From contig NZ_CP120368.1 in NCBI RefSeq assembly GCF_029892045.1, forward strand, positions 1,300,001 to 1,364,000: a DNA stretch of 64,000 nt, written 5' to 3'. Of this stretch, positions 54,452 through 64,000 are shown one piece after another (within the stretch, counting starts at the first letter, position 1; every line of letters starts with the position of its first letter). This stretch comes from Sinorhizobium numidicum (GTDB lineage: Bacteria; Pseudomonadota; Alphaproteobacteria; Rhizobiales; Rhizobiaceae). The translations under genes were made by a program, and so were the position numbers. The notes under the pieces were generated by a model that saw only the letters and a program-made list of their open reading frames with translations, did no database searches and was not told the DNA's origin.

Positions 54452-56533
54452 ATGGCAAAGCTGAAAGTCGACGGAAAAGAGATCGAGGTCCCGGACCATT
54501 TCACGCTGCTTCAGGCGTGCGAGGAGGCTGGCGCCGAGGTTCCGCGCTTCTGTTTCCATGAGCGGCTTTCGGTTGCCGGCAACTGCCGCATGTGTCTGAT
54601 CGAGGTCAAGGGCGGGCCGCCGAAGCCGGCAGCATCCTGCGCCATGGGCGTACGCGACCTGCGTCCCGGCCCGAACGGCGAACTGCCGGAAATCTTCACG
54701 ACCACGCCGATGGTCAAGAAGGCGCGCGAAGGCGTCATGGAATTCCTCCTGATCAACCATCCGCTGGACTGCCCGATCTGCGATCAGGGCGGCGAGTGCG
54801 ACCTGCAGGACCAGGCGATGGCCTTCGGGATCGACACGTCGCGCTACCAGGAAAACAAGCGCGCGGTCGAGGACAAGTATATCGGTCCGCTCGTCAAGAC
54901 CGTGATGAACCGCTGCATTCACTGCACGCGCTGCGTTCGTTTCACGACTGAAGTTGCCGGTATTGCCGAACTCGGCCTGATTGGTAGAGGCGAGGACGCC
55001 GAAATCACCACCTATCTCGAACAGGCGATGACTTCGGAGTTGCAGGGCAACGTCGTCGATCTGTGCCCCGTCGGCGCCCTGACCTCGAAGCCATTCGCCT
55101 TCACCGCGCGTCCGTGGGAGCTCAACAAGACCGAATCGATCGATGTCATGGATGCTCTCGGCTCCGCGATCCGTGTCGACACGCGCGGCCGTGAAGTCAT
55201 GCGCATCATGCCGCGCGTCAACGAGGACATCAACGAGGAGTGGATTTCCGACAAGACCCGCTTCATCTGGGATGGACTTAAGACCCAGCGCCTCGACCGG
55301 CCCTACGTCAAAAAGGACGGGCGGCTGCAGCCGGCAAGCTGGGGCGAGGCATTCCAGGCGATCAAGACCGCCATCGACGCGATCTCGGGCGACAGGATCG
55401 GCGCTATTGCCGGCGACCTTGCATCCGTCGAGGAAATGTACGCGCTGAAGGAATTGGTCTCCTCGCTCGGCTCTGAGAATATCGATTGTCGCCAGGACGG
55501 CGCAGCACTCGACCCGTCGCTCGGCCGCGCAAGCTACATCTTCAATCCGACGATCCAAGGCATCGAAAACGCCGACGCCCTGCTCATCATCGGCTCTAAT
55601 CCGCGCTTCGAGGCTTCGGTCCTCAATGCCCGCATCCGCAAGCGCTATCGCATGGGCAACTTCCCGATCGCCGTCATCGGCGAACAGGCGGAACTGCGCT
55701 ACGAATACGAATATCTCGGCGCCGGTGCCGATACGCTTGCCGAGCTCGTTTCGGGTAAGTCCAAGTTCTTTGCGACGCTGCAGAAGGCTCAGCGCCCGCT
55801 GATCGTGATTGGCCAGGGCGCGCTGATAGGGGAGGGCGGCGGAGCTGTTCTCGCTGCCGCGGCGAAGCTTGCAGCGGCTGTCGGTGCGATCGGCACGGAC
55901 TGGAACGGCTTTGCGGTCCTCCACACTGCGGCCGCTCGCGTCGGCGGTCTCGATCTCGGCTTCGTCCCCGGCACGAGGGGCAAGTCGGCTGCCGAAATGG
56001 TCGGCGCGATGGACGTGCTCTTCCTTTTGGGTGCGGATGAGATCGACCTTTCGGCGAGAAAAGCCGGCTTCACGGTCTACATCGGTTCGCACGGCGACAA
56101 CGGCGCGCATGCGGCCGACGTTATCCTTCCGGGCGCCACCTACACGGAAAAATTCGGCACATGGGTGAATACCGAGGGTCGCGTGCAGATCGGCAACCGC
56201 GCCGGTTTCGCGCCAGGCGACGCGCGTGAGGATTGGGCCATCATCCGCGCGCTCTCGGACGTGCTCGGCAAGAAGCTGCCCTTTGACTCGCTTGGCGAAT
56301 TGCGTGCGAAGCTTTATGCGGCTCAGCCGCATTTCGCAGAGGTCGACGCGATCGCCGCCGGCAGGAGCGACGAAATTGCCGCACTTGCGCAAAAAGCCGG
56401 TGAGATGGCGAAATCCGTGTTTGCGTCTCCGGTCAAAGACTTCTATTTGACGAACCCGATAGCGCGCGCATCCGCCGTCATGGCCGAATGTTCGGCTTTG
56501 GCACGCAACAATTTCAAAGCTGCGGCGGAATGA
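54452..56533 (+). CDS. nuoG: NADH-quinone oxidoreductase subunit G
   Basis: This 693-residue large Fe-S subunit has four clusters' worth of ligands at the N-terminus: CFHERLSVAGNCRMC (2Fe-2S), HPLDCPICDQGGECDLQD (His-Cys cluster N5) and CIHCTRCVRF with VVDLCPVGAL (N4). A molybdopterin-oxidoreductase-like domain without cofactor fills the rest. ATG 54452 is chosen over a TTG at 54440. The 112 bases between it and the HhH gene hold no other gene. Confidence 0.97.
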   Translation: MAKLKVDGKEIEVPDHFTLLQACEEAGAEVPRFCFHERLSVAGNCRMCLIEVKGGPPKPAASCAMGVRDLRPGPNGELPEIFTTTPMVKKAREGVMEFLLINHPLDCPICDQGGECDLQDQAMAFGIDTSRYQENKRAVEDKYIGPLVKTVMNRCIHCTRCVRFTTEVAGIAELGLIGRGEDAEITTYLEQAMTSELQGNVVDLCPVGALTSKPFAFTARPWELNKTESIDVMDALGSAIRVDTRGREVMRIMPRVNEDINEEWISDKTRFIWDGLKTQRLDRPYVKKDGRLQPASWGEAFQAIKTAIDAISGDRIGAIAGDLASVEEMYALKELVSSLGSENIDCRQDGAALDPSLGRASYIFNPTIQGIENADALLIIGSNPRFEASVLNARIRKRYRMGNFPIAVIGEQAELRYEYEYLGAGADTLAELVSGKSKFFATLQKAQRPLIVIGQGALIGEGGGAVLAAAAKLAAAVGAIGTDWNGFAVLHTAAARVGGLDLGFVPGTRGKSAAEMVGAMDVLFLLGADEIDLSARKAGFTVYIGSHGDNGAHAADVILPGATYTEKFGTWVNTEGRVQIGNRAGFAPGDAREDWAIIRALSDVLGKKLPFDSLGELRAKLYAAQPHFAEVDAIAAGRSDEIAALAQKAGEMAKSVFASPVKDFYLTNPIARASAVMAECSALARNNFKAAAE

Positions 56534-56553
56534 GCGCGAGGGAATAGAGCATC

Positions 56554-57597
56554 ATGGACGCTTTCGTTTCGACCTATGTCTGGCCCGCGGCCATCATCAT
56601 CGGCCAGTCGCTCCTGCTGCTGGTCGCGCTGCTGATCTTCATCGCCTATGTTCTCCTCGCAGACCGCAAGGTCTGGGCTGCTGTGCAGCTTCGCCGCGGT
56701 CCGAACGTCGTCGGCCCCTGGGGGCTGTTCCAGTCCTTTGCGGACCTTCTGAAATTCGTCTTCAAGGAGCCGGTCATTCCAGCCGGCGCCAACAAGACGA
56801 TCTTTCTGCTTGCGCCGTTGGTTTCGGTGACGCTCGCGCTCGCCGCCTGGGCCGTTATCCCGCTCAATGCGAACTGGGTCATCGCGAACATCAACGTCGG
56901 CATCCTCTTCGTCTTCGCCATATCTTCTCTCGAGGTTTATGGCATCATCATGGGCGGCTGGGCCTCGAACTCCAAATATCCGTTCCTCGGTGCATTGCGC
57001 TCGGCGGCGCAGATGGTCTCCTATGAAGTCTCGATCGGCTTCGTCATCGTGACCGTGCTGCTCTGCGTCGGGTCGCTCAATCTGACGGATATTGTCACCG
57101 CGCAGACCGACGGTCTCGGAACGATGATCGGACTTCCGGCCTCCTTCCTCGACTGGCACTGGCTGTCGCTGTTCCCGATGTTCATCGTGTTCTTCATTTC
57201 GGCGCTTGCTGAAACGAACCGTCCGCCCTTCGATCTGCCCGAGGCCGAATCCGAACTCGTCGCCGGCTTCATGGTCGAATACGGCTCGACCCCGTACATG
57301 ATGTTCATGCTCGGGGAATATGCGGCGATCTGCCTGATGTGCGCGCTGACGACGATTCTCTTCCTCGGCGGCTGGCTGCCGCCGGTCGATGTCTGGTTCC
57401 TGAACTGGGTCCCGGGGATCATCTGGTTCGTGCTGAAGGCCTCGTTCGTATTCTTCATGTTCGCGATGGTGAAGGCTTTCGTGCCGCGTTACCGCTATGA
57501 CCAACTGATGCGTCTCGGCTGGAAGGTCTTTCTTCCGCTCTCGCTCGCCATGGTCGTCATCGTCGCATTCGTTCTGAAGCTGATGGGGTGGGCGTAA
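56554..57597 (+). CDS. nuoH: NADH-quinone oxidoreductase subunit H
   Basis: This 347-residue membrane subunit has eight spans and connects the quinone site to the proton-pumping arm. Signatures are [66 protein letters not shown] and [24 protein letters not shown] lies upstream of the ATG. Confidence 0.98.
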   Translation: MDAFVSTYVWPAAIIIGQSLLLLVALLIFIAYVLLADRKVWAAVQLRRGPNVVGPWGLFQSFADLLKFVFKEPVIPAGANKTIFLLAPLVSVTLALAAWAVIPLNANWVIANINVGILFVFAISSLEVYGIIMGGWASNSKYPFLGALRSAAQMVSYEVSIGFVIVTVLLCVGSLNLTDIVTAQTDGLGTMIGLPASFLDWHWLSLFPMFIVFFISALAETNRPPFDLPEAESELVAGFMVEYGSTPYMMFMLGEYAAICLMCALTTILFLGGWLPPVDVWFLNWVPGIIWFVLKASFVFFMFAMVKAFVPRYRYDQLMRLGWKVFLPLSLAMVVIVAFVLKLMGWA

Positions 57598-57661
57598 TGT
57601 CCGCTCAAGCTTCGCTGCATACCGCCGGCGCATCCCAGGCCGGCAAGTTTGGAGGTAAATG

Positions 57662-58153
57662 ATGGCCGGTCTTTCGCAAGCCGTCAGCTCACTGTTCCTC
57701 AAGGAATTCGTCGGCGCATTCCTGCTGTCGATGCGCTATTTCTTCCGGCCGAAGGCCACGCTGAACTATCCTTTCGAAAAAGGACCGCTCAGCCCACGTT
57801 TTCGCGGCGAGCATGCGCTTCGCCGTTATCCGAACGGGGAAGAGCGCTGCATCGCCTGCAAACTCTGCGAAGCGATCTGTCCTGCCCAGGCGATCACCAT
57901 CGAAGCCGGTCCGCGCCGCAACGACGGCACCCGCCGCACGGTGCGCTACGACATCGATATGGTGAAATGCATCTATTGCGGTTTCTGCCAGGAGGCCTGC
58001 CCGGTCGACGCCATCGTCGAAGGGCCGAATTTCGAATTCGCCACCGAGACGCGCGAAGAGCTCTACTACGACAAGGAAAAGCTGCTCGCCAATGGCGACC
58101 GGTGGGAGCGAGAAATCGCGCGCAACATTGCAATGGACTCGCCCTATCGCTGA
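57662..58153 (+). CDS. nuoI: NADH-quinone oxidoreductase subunit I
   Basis: This 163-residue ferredoxin-like subunit carries clusters N6a and N6b, with ligands [12 protein letters not shown] and [12 protein letters not shown] each closed by the next module's cysteine. Two ATGs overlap the start; 57662 is preferred because GGAGG lies six bases before it, 57659 being too close. A 152-base gap with a hairpin follows before nuoJ. Confidence 0.97.
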   Translation: MAGLSQAVSSLFLKEFVGAFLLSMRYFFRPKATLNYPFEKGPLSPRFRGEHALRRYPNGEERCIACKLCEAICPAQAITIEAGPRRNDGTRRTVRYDIDMVKCIYCGFCQEACPVDAIVEGPNFEFATETREELYYDKEKLLANGDRWEREIARNIAMDSPYR

Positions 58154-58225
58154 GGCCATTTGCGTAACGCAGCATAGCGCCGCTCCCAAGAAAAGGCGGT
58201 GCGTGCGTAACGAGTTTGGGCACTG

Positions 58226-58244
58226 GCCGGACGGAATGTCCGGC
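58226..58244 (+). other. Hairpin between nuoI and nuoJ
   Basis: A perfect GCCGGAC/GTCCGGC stem (58226-58232, 58238-58244) with loop GGAAT lies in the widest gap of the nuo operon apart from the start. No T run follows; it may mark an mRNA processing or stability point. Confidence 0.5.
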
Positions 58245-58305
58245 TATGTCTCATGGAGTGGGGCGGAGCGCCTTCACGCCGAGCAAGACGAAAAAGGCAC
58301 CGATC

Positions 58306-58920
58306 ATGGGTCTGCAGGTTCTTTTTTTCTATCTCTTTGCCTTCATCGCTGTGGCGTCGGCATTCATGGTCATTGCGGCTAAGAACCCGGTCTATTCGGT
58401 TCTGTTCCTCATTCTGACCTTCTTCAATTCGGCAGGCCTCTTCCTGCTGACCGGTGCCGAGTTCCTGGCGATGATCCTGCTTGTGGTCTATGTCGGTGCG
58501 GTAGCGGTTCTTTTCCTTTTCGTCGTCATGATGCTCGACATCGATTTCGCCGAGCTGCGCGCCGGTGTGCTTGAATATGCACCGGTCGGCGCGCTGATCG
58601 GTCTGATCCTTGCCGCGGAACTCATCATCGTCGTCGGCGGCTCGACCTTCTCGCCTGAAATCGCCAAGGGGATCGCGATGCCGATCCCGCCGGTCAGCGA
58701 GCGGACCAACACCGCCGCGCTCGGCGACGTCCTCTACACGCACTACGCCTATTTCTTCCAGATCGCAGGGCTCGTACTGCTCGTCGCCATGATCGGCGCC
58801 ATCGTGCTGACCCTGCGCCACCGTGAGAACATCAAGCGCCAGAGCGTTCCGCGCCAGGTTGCCCGCACGCCCGAGACCGCCGTAGAGGTGATCACGGTCA
58901 AGCCGGGGCAGGGTATCTAA
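58306..58920 (+). CDS. nuoJ: NADH-quinone oxidoreductase subunit J
   Basis: This 204-residue subunit has five membrane spans. Conserved features are [21 protein letters not shown] and [31 protein letters not shown] in two overlapping segments, including the pi-bulge helix. ATG 58306 gives the normal family N-terminus ([12 protein letters not shown]); the frame is open 90 bases upstream into non-family sequence. Confidence 0.97.
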   Translation: MGLQVLFFYLFAFIAVASAFMVIAAKNPVYSVLFLILTFFNSAGLFLLTGAEFLAMILLVVYVGAVAVLFLFVVMMLDIDFAELRAGVLEYAPVGALIGLILAAELIIVVGGSTFSPEIAKGIAMPIPPVSERTNTAALGDVLYTHYAYFFQIAGLVLLVAMIGAIVLTLRHRENIKRQSVPRQVARTPETAVEVITVKPGQGI

Positions 58921-58948
58921 TCGGGACGCGAGGTCGAGGAACTACAAT

Positions 58949-59257
58949 ATGGAAATCGGAATTTCCCACTATCTGACCGTCAGCGCCATTCTCTTCACGC
59001 TCGGCGTCTTCGGCATCTTCCTCAACCGGAAGAACGTCATCATCATCCTGATGTCGGTGGAGCTCATTCTCCTCGCGGTCAACATCAACATGGTGGCCTT
59101 TTCGGCGTTCCTGAACGACATCACCGGCCAGGTCTTCGCGCTGTTCATTCTGACCGTGGCGGCCGCCGAGGCGGCCATCGGACTTGCAATTCTCGTCGTC
59201 TTCTATCGCAACCGCGGTTCGATCGCCGTCGAAGACGTCAACATGATGAAGGGCTGA
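58949..59257 (+). CDS. nuoK: NADH-quinone oxidoreductase subunit K
   Basis: This 102-residue subunit has three spans. The two buried glutamates of the proton path are in [15 protein letters not shown] and [28 protein letters not shown] precedes the ATG. It ends seven bases before nuoL. Confidence 0.98.
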   Translation: MEIGISHYLTVSAILFTLGVFGIFLNRKNVIIILMSVELILLAVNINMVAFSAFLNDITGQVFALFILTVAAAEAAIGLAILVVFYRNRGSIAVEDVNMMKG

Positions 59258-59264
59258 TAGGGCT

Positions 59265-61259
59265 ATGGACACCATCATCAAGGCTATCGTCTTTCTGCCT
59301 CTGATCGGCTTTCTCATTGCCGGCCTCCTCGGCACGCAGATCGGTGCGAAGGCATCCGAGTATCTGACCAGCGGCCTGATGATCATCGCGGCCGTACTGT
59401 CGTTTTTCGTGTTCTTCGACGTTGCGCTCGGCGAAGAGGAGATGATCAAAGTTTCGGTCCTGCACTGGATCCAGTCCGGCAGTTTCGACGTCGAATGGGC
59501 ATTCCGTGTCGACACGCTAACGGCAGTCATGTTCGTCGTCGTCAACACGGTTTCGACGCTGGTGCACGTCTATTCGATCGGATACATGCACCACGATCCG
59601 CATCGCCCGCGCTTCTTTGCCTATCTGTCGCTCTTCACCTTCGCGATGCTGATGCTCATCACGTCGGACAACTTGCTGCAGATGTTCTTCGGCTGGGAAG
59701 GCGTGGGCCTGGCGTCGTATCTGCTGATCGGCTTCTGGTATAAGAAGCCTTCGGCCAACGCCGCGGCGATCAAGGCCTTCATCGTCAATCGCGTTGGCGA
59801 TTTCGGCTTCTCGCTCGGTATTTTCTGCGTCTTTGTTCTCTTCGGTTCGATCAATCTCGAAACAGTCTTTGCCGCCGCGCAGAGCTATCTGCCGGCCGAA
59901 GGTGCCGAAGCAGGGGAGGCCGTGATCACGCTGTTCGGCATGCAGCTCGACAAGGCGCATGCGTTGACGGCGACGTGCCTGCTTCTCTTCATGGGGGCGA
60001 TGGGCAAGTCTGCGCAGTTTCTGCTGCACACCTGGTTGCCGGACGCCATGGAAGGCCCGACGCCGGTTTCGGCCCTCATCCATGCCGCAACCATGGTCAC
60101 CGCCGGTGTCTTCCTGGTCGCCCGCATGTCGCCGTTGTTCGAGCTGTCGCCGGACGCGCTGACGGTCGTCACGCTGGTCGGGGCGATCACTGCCTTCTTC
60201 GCCGCAACCGTCGGTCTCGTACAGAACGATATCAAGCGAGTCATCGCCTATTCGACCTGTTCGCAGCTCGGCTATATGTTCGTGGCGCTTGGGGTCGGTG
60301 CCTATGGCGCAGCCATCTTCCATCTCTTTACGCACGCCTTCTTCAAGGCGCTCCTGTTCCTCGGCGCGGGCTCGGTAATCCATGCCGTCGATGGCGAGCA
60401 GGATATGCGTTACATGGGCGGACTGCGCACCCACATCCCCGTCACCTACTGGATGATGTTCGTCGGCACGATCGCGCTCACGGGCGTCGGCATCCCCGGT
60501 ACGGTCATTGGCACGGCCGGCTTCTTCTCGAAGGATGCCATCATCGAGTCCACCTTCGCCTCGCACAGCGTCGTTTCCGGCGTCGCCTTCATCTTGCTGG
60601 TGATTGCGGCCCTGTTCACCAGCTTCTACTCTTGGCGCCTGACCTTCATGACGTTTCACGGCAAGCCGCGCGCTTCCTCCGACGTCATGCACCACGTTCA
60701 CGAGTCGCCGCAGGTCATGCTGGTACCGCTCTATATTCTTGCGGCCGGCGCACTCCTCGCAGGCTTCCTGTTCCATGATTATTTCTTCGGCCATCACTAT
60801 GTTGAGTTCTGGCAGGGCTCTCTCTTCACGCTGCCGGAAAACGAAATCCTCGAGGAGTACCATCACGTTCCGTTGTGGGTGAAGTGGAGCCCGTTCGTGG
60901 CGATGGCGCTCGGTCTCTACACGGCCTGGTACATGTACATCCGTTCGCCGGAGACCCCGAAATACCTCGCTCAGCAGCATCGTGGTCTCTACCAGTTCCT
61001 GCTCAACAAGTGGTATTTCGACGAGCTCTACGATTTCCTCTTCGTCCGTACCGCCAAGCGCCTCGGCACCTTCCTCTGGAAGGAGGGTGACGGCAGAGTG
61101 ATCGACGGCTTTGGGCCGAACGGGGTTGCGGCGCGCGTGCTCGACGTCACGGATCGCGTTGTCCGACTGCAGACCGGTTACCTCTATCACTACGCGTTCG
61201 CCATGCTGATCGGCATTGCAGCGCTCGTTACATGGATGATGCTCGGGAGTTCCTTCTGA
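59265..61259 (+). CDS. nuoL: NADH-quinone oxidoreductase subunit L
   Basis: This 664-residue antiporter-like subunit is the distal proton pump with the long lateral helix. Key segments are [18 protein letters not shown] with the conserved glutamate, [22 protein letters not shown] (here split across lysine and histidine positions), [21 protein letters not shown] and [17 protein letters not shown]. Its stop overlaps the nuoM start as TGATG. Confidence 0.98.
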   Translation: MDTIIKAIVFLPLIGFLIAGLLGTQIGAKASEYLTSGLMIIAAVLSFFVFFDVALGEEEMIKVSVLHWIQSGSFDVEWAFRVDTLTAVMFVVVNTVSTLVHVYSIGYMHHDPHRPRFFAYLSLFTFAMLMLITSDNLLQMFFGWEGVGLASYLLIGFWYKKPSANAAAIKAFIVNRVGDFGFSLGIFCVFVLFGSINLETVFAAAQSYLPAEGAEAGEAVITLFGMQLDKAHALTATCLLLFMGAMGKSAQFLLHTWLPDAMEGPTPVSALIHAATMVTAGVFLVARMSPLFELSPDALTVVTLVGAITAFFAATVGLVQNDIKRVIAYSTCSQLGYMFVALGVGAYGAAIFHLFTHAFFKALLFLGAGSVIHAVDGEQDMRYMGGLRTHIPVTYWMMFVGTIALTGVGIPGTVIGTAGFFSKDAIIESTFASHSVVSGVAFILLVIAALFTSFYSWRLTFMTFHGKPRASSDVMHHVHESPQVMLVPLYILAAGALLAGFLFHDYFFGHHYVEFWQGSLFTLPENEILEEYHHVPLWVKWSPFVAMALGLYTAWYMYIRSPETPKYLAQQHRGLYQFLLNKWYFDELYDFLFVRTAKRLGTFLWKEGDGRVIDGFGPNGVAARVLDVTDRVVRLQTGYLYHYAFAMLIGIAALVTWMMLGSSF

Positions 61260-62770
61260 TGACCGATTGGCCCGTACTTTCCGCGGTCACCTTCATGCCG
61301 CTCGTCGGCGTTCTGCTTCTCTTGCTGACAAGGGAAGACAGCGCTTACGGCCGCCGCAACATCCTGAACGTATCGCTGCTGACGACGATCTTCACCTTCG
61401 CCGTGTCTCTCTATATCTGGTACCAGTTCGATAGCTCGAACGCCGGCTTCCAAATGATCGAGAAGCACGAGTGGCTCGGCACCGGCATTTCCTATCATCT
61501 CGGCATTGACGGGATCTCGGTGCTGTTCCTTCCGCTTACCGCGCTTCTGATGCCGTTCTGCGTGCTCGCGAGCTGGGTCACGATCGAGAAGCGGCTGAAG
61601 GAATACATGATCGCGTTTCTGATCCTGGAGACGCTCATGCTCGGTGTCTTCGTATCGCTCGACATCGTGCTCTTCTACGTCTTCTTCGAGGCGGGCCTCA
61701 TCCCGATGTTCATCATCATCGGCGTCTGGGGCGGCAGGGATCGCGTTTACGCGAGCTACAAGTTCTTCCTTTATACATTGCTCGGCTCGGTGCTTATGCT
61801 GCTCGCCATCATGGCGATGTACTGGCAGGCCGGCACGACCGACATCACCCAACTGCTCGCCTATAGTTTCCCGCGCGAGATGCAGACATGGCTATGGCTT
61901 GCCTTCTTCGCATCATTCGCGGTGAAGATGCCGATGTGGCCGGTCCATACCTGGCTTCCAGACGCGCACGTCCAGGCGCCGACGGCGGGTTCGGTGATCC
62001 TGGCCGGCATCCTGCTGAAGCTCGGCGGCTACGGCTTCCTACGCTTCTCGCTGCCGATGTTCCCGTTGGCGTCGGACTATTTCGCGCCGTTCGTCTATAC
62101 TCTGTCGATCATCGCGATCATCTACACCTCGCTGGTGGCGATGATGCAGACCGACATCAAGAAGCTCATCGCCTATTCGTCCGTCGCGCATATGGGCTAT
62201 GTGACGATGGGGACCTTCGCGGCCAACATACAGGGCGTCCAGGGCGCCATTTTCCAGATGCTGTCGCACGGCGTCGTCTCGGGCGCGCTCTTCCTTTGCG
62301 TCGGCGTCGTCTATGACCGGCTGCATACCCGTGAGATCTCCGCCTATGGCGGCCTCGTCAACAACATGCCGAAATATGCCGTCGCCTTCATGGTCTTTAC
62401 CATGGCGAACGTCGGTCTTCCGGGTACCTCGGGCTTCGTCGGCGAAGTGCTGACACTGGTGGGCGCGTTCCGGGCCAATACCTGGGTTGCCTTCTTTGCG
62501 ACCAGCGGCGTCATTCTGTCGGCAGCTTACGCCCTCTGGCTCTACCGGCGGGTGATCTTCGGCGCGCTCGAGAAGGAAAGCCTTAAGACTTTGCTCGATC
62601 TCTCCGCGCGTGAGAAGCTCATCCTCTATCCGCTGGTGGTTCTGACGATCTTCTTCGGAATCTATCCCGCGCCGGTCTTCGACGCGACCGCGGCCTCCGT
62701 GGACCTCCTCGTCAACAACTACTCCGCAGCCCTGCAGGCAGCGCAAAACGTTGCGCTTTCGGTGCAATGA
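61259..62770 (+). CDS. nuoM: NADH-quinone oxidoreductase subunit M
   Basis: This 503-residue antiporter-like proton-pumping subunit starts at 61259, overlapping the nuoL stop. Visible are [20 protein letters not shown] with the key glutamate, [40 protein letters not shown] and [21 protein letters not shown]. The frame is open 27 bases upstream, inside nuoL, but the overlap start matches the family. Confidence 0.98.
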   Translation: MTDWPVLSAVTFMPLVGVLLLLLTREDSAYGRRNILNVSLLTTIFTFAVSLYIWYQFDSSNAGFQMIEKHEWLGTGISYHLGIDGISVLFLPLTALLMPFCVLASWVTIEKRLKEYMIAFLILETLMLGVFVSLDIVLFYVFFEAGLIPMFIIIGVWGGRDRVYASYKFFLYTLLGSVLMLLAIMAMYWQAGTTDITQLLAYSFPREMQTWLWLAFFASFAVKMPMWPVHTWLPDAHVQAPTAGSVILAGILLKLGGYGFLRFSLPMFPLASDYFAPFVYTLSIIAIIYTSLVAMMQTDIKKLIAYSSVAHMGYVTMGTFAANIQGVQGAIFQMLSHGVVSGALFLCVGVVYDRLHTREISAYGGLVNNMPKYAVAFMVFTMANVGLPGTSGFVGEVLTLVGAFRANTWVAFFATSGVILSAAYALWLYRRVIFGALEKESLKTLLDLSAREKLILYPLVVLTIFFGIYPAPVFDATAASVDLLVNNYSAALQAAQNVALSVQ

Positions 62771-62789
62771 CCACAGGACGTGATTGGAC

Positions 62790-64000
62790 ATGACTGCTGA
62801 AACCCTTTTCGCAAGCCTGCAACTTTCCATCCCGGAAATCATCCTGGCGATCGGCGCGATGGCGCTGCTGATGATCGGAGTCTTTTCGAGCGAAAAGTCC
62901 ACGTCGACAGTGACCGGGCTTGCGGTCGCCTTGCTCATCATCGCCGGGCTGTGGCTCGTTCTGAAAACAGGCGAGGGACAGGCCTATGGCGGCGCCTTCC
63001 TCTCCGATCCCTTCTCGAAGTTCATGAAGGTTCTAGCCCTGATCGGTTCCATCACCGTGATGGTCATGACCGTCGGCCATGCTCGCTCGGCACAGATCGA
63101 CCGTTTCGAATTTCCAGTGCTGCTGGTGCTCGCGACGCTCGGCATGCTGCTGATGATTTCGGCCAACGATCTGATGTCGCTGTATCTGTCGCTGGAGCTA
63201 CAGTCGCTCGCCCTCTATGTGGTGGCGGCGATCAACCGCGACAGCGTACGTTCGACCGAAGCCGGCCTGAAATATTTCGTTCTCGGCGCCTTGTCGTCCG
63301 GCATGCTGCTCTACGGCATGTCGCTGGTCTACGGGTTCACCGGTCATACCGGTTTCGATGAGATTGCCGCTGCGCTGACGGCGGAAGGTCGCTCGCTCGG
63401 CCTCGTCTTCGGGCTGGTGTTCATTCTCGCCGGTCTGGCCTTCAAGATTTCCGCCGTTCCGTTTCATATGTGGACGCCGGATGTTTACGAAGGTGCGCCG
63501 ACGCCGGTGACCGCGTTCTTCGCGGCGGCACCGAAGGTTGCGGCCATGGCGATCCTCGTTCGCATCGTCATCAATGCATTCGAGCCGATCGTGGCCGACT
63601 GGCAGCAGATCGTCGTCTTCATCTCGATCGCTTCGATGCTGCTCGGTTCCTTCGCCGCCATCGGGCAGCGGAACATCAAGCGGCTGATGGCCTATTCTTC
63701 GATCGGGCACATGGGCTATGCGCTCGTCGGTCTTGCAGCCGGCTCGATGGCCGGCGTGCGCGGAGTGATCCTCTACATGCTGATCTACATGGTCATGACG
63801 CTCGGCAGTTTCGCCTGCATCCTCGCCATGCGGCGCAAGGAGGGTGAGCACGTCGAAAACATCGATGATCTCGCCGGGCTTTCGCAGACCAATCCGTTCA
63901 TGGCGACGGTGCTGACGCTCCTGATGTTCTCGCTCGCCGGCATTCCGCCGCTTGCCGGCTTCTTCGCAAAGTATTTCGTGTTCGTCGCGGCGATCGAGGC
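62790..64000 (+). CDS. nuoN: NADH-quinone oxidoreductase subunit N (3' end outside window)
   Basis: The frame is open from ATG 62790 to the end of the window, 403 complete codons, with no stop. It encodes the third antiporter-like subunit of complex I. Conserved segments are [20 protein letters not shown] with the key glutamate, [42 protein letters not shown] and [31 protein letters not shown] lies before the ATG, 19 bases after nuoM. About 75 residues should be missing from the C-terminus. Confidence 0.97.
   Translation, partial: MTAETLFASLQLSIPEIILAIGAMALLMIGVFSSEKSTSTVTGLAVALLIIAGLWLVLKTGEGQAYGGAFLSDPFSKFMKVLALIGSITVMVMTVGHARSAQIDRFEFPVLLVLATLGMLLMISANDLMSLYLSLELQSLALYVVAAINRDSVRSTEAGLKYFVLGALSSGMLLYGMSLVYGFTGHTGFDEIAAALTAEGRSLGLVFGLVFILAGLAFKISAVPFHMWTPDVYEGAPTPVTAFFAAAPKVAAMAILVRIVINAFEPIVADWQQIVVFISIASMLLGSFAAIGQRNIKRLMAYSSIGHMGYALVGLAAGSMAGVRGVILYMLIYMVMTLGSFACILAMRRKEGEHVENIDDLAGLSQTNPFMATVLTLLMFSLAGIPPLAGFFAKYFVFVAAIE

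Noticed and set aside
54368..56392. Minus-strand open frame of 674 codons opposite nuoG
   Set aside because: The composition is that of an antisense shadow, and the sense strand encodes an unmistakable NuoG with all Fe-S ligands.
59517..61190. Minus-strand open frame of 557 codons opposite nuoL
   Set aside because: Highly charged shadow of a membrane-protein gene; no start signal or recognisable domain.

Overview
The window is an ordinary stretch of a high-GC alphaproteobacterial chromosome. Gene content and order (thioesterase-rplM-rpsI, clpP-clpX-lon-HU, a 14-subunit nuo operon with rhizobial accessory genes, type-2 ArgC, a PHO-box promoter and dispersed rhizobial intergenic repeats) point to Sinorhizobium/Ensifer. 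That genus call is inference from recognised protein families, not from a search. I see no insertion sequence, prophage, integrase or CRISPR array.

Bases 1-3410 carry the tail of plsX, then fabH, ihfA, a MerR-type regulator, a tRNA-Pro(GGG) and a small secreted protein. Bases 3539-13839 hold a surface-polysaccharide locus. A leftward unit encodes an export lipoprotein, two family-4 glycosyltransferases, a polyprenyl-phosphate hexose-1-phosphate transferase and a Wzy/ligase-type membrane protein. A divergent gene encodes a Wzc/ExoP-like protein whose kinase motifs are degraded, and two acetyltransferase genes follow. No flippase is present.

Bases 13843-30675 are mixed housekeeping and accessory metabolism: a phosphoesterase, DUF2842, ctaA (heme A synthase), the leftward run phhA-speB-argC with a divergent Lrp-type regulator, ribosomal genes rplM-rpsI behind a clear promoter and a structured leader, a crotonase-fold protein, a DMT transporter, O-acetylhomoserine sulfhydrylase with two small neighbours, a beta-helix lipoprotein, a cytochrome P450, an EEP-fold phosphohydrolase and a phospholipase-D/cardiolipin-synthase protein.

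Bases 30886-36648 are the protein-quality-control block clpP, clpX and lon, followed by the HU gene hupB, with clear terminators. Bases 36683-47393 hold a dispersed repeat, a PHO box in front of a secreted esterase-like-phytase-domain protein, a MarR regulator, a chemoreceptor, an SbcD/SbcC-like (YhaO/YhaN-type) pair and a cupin whose residues match those of the Mn-dependent hydroxynitrile lyase family.

Bases 47447-64000 hold tRNA-Val(TAC), two identical tRNA-Asp(GTC) genes and the respiratory complex I operon nuoA-B-C-D-x-E-F-y-G-H-I-J-K-L-M-N. Here x is a small exported protein, y is a helix-hairpin-helix protein, and nuoN runs off the end. Nothing here is a clearly undescribed system. The best leads are the degraded BY-kinase in the polysaccharide locus, the hydroxynitrile-lyase-like cupin, the PHO-box/phytase-like gene and the accessory genes in the nuo operon.
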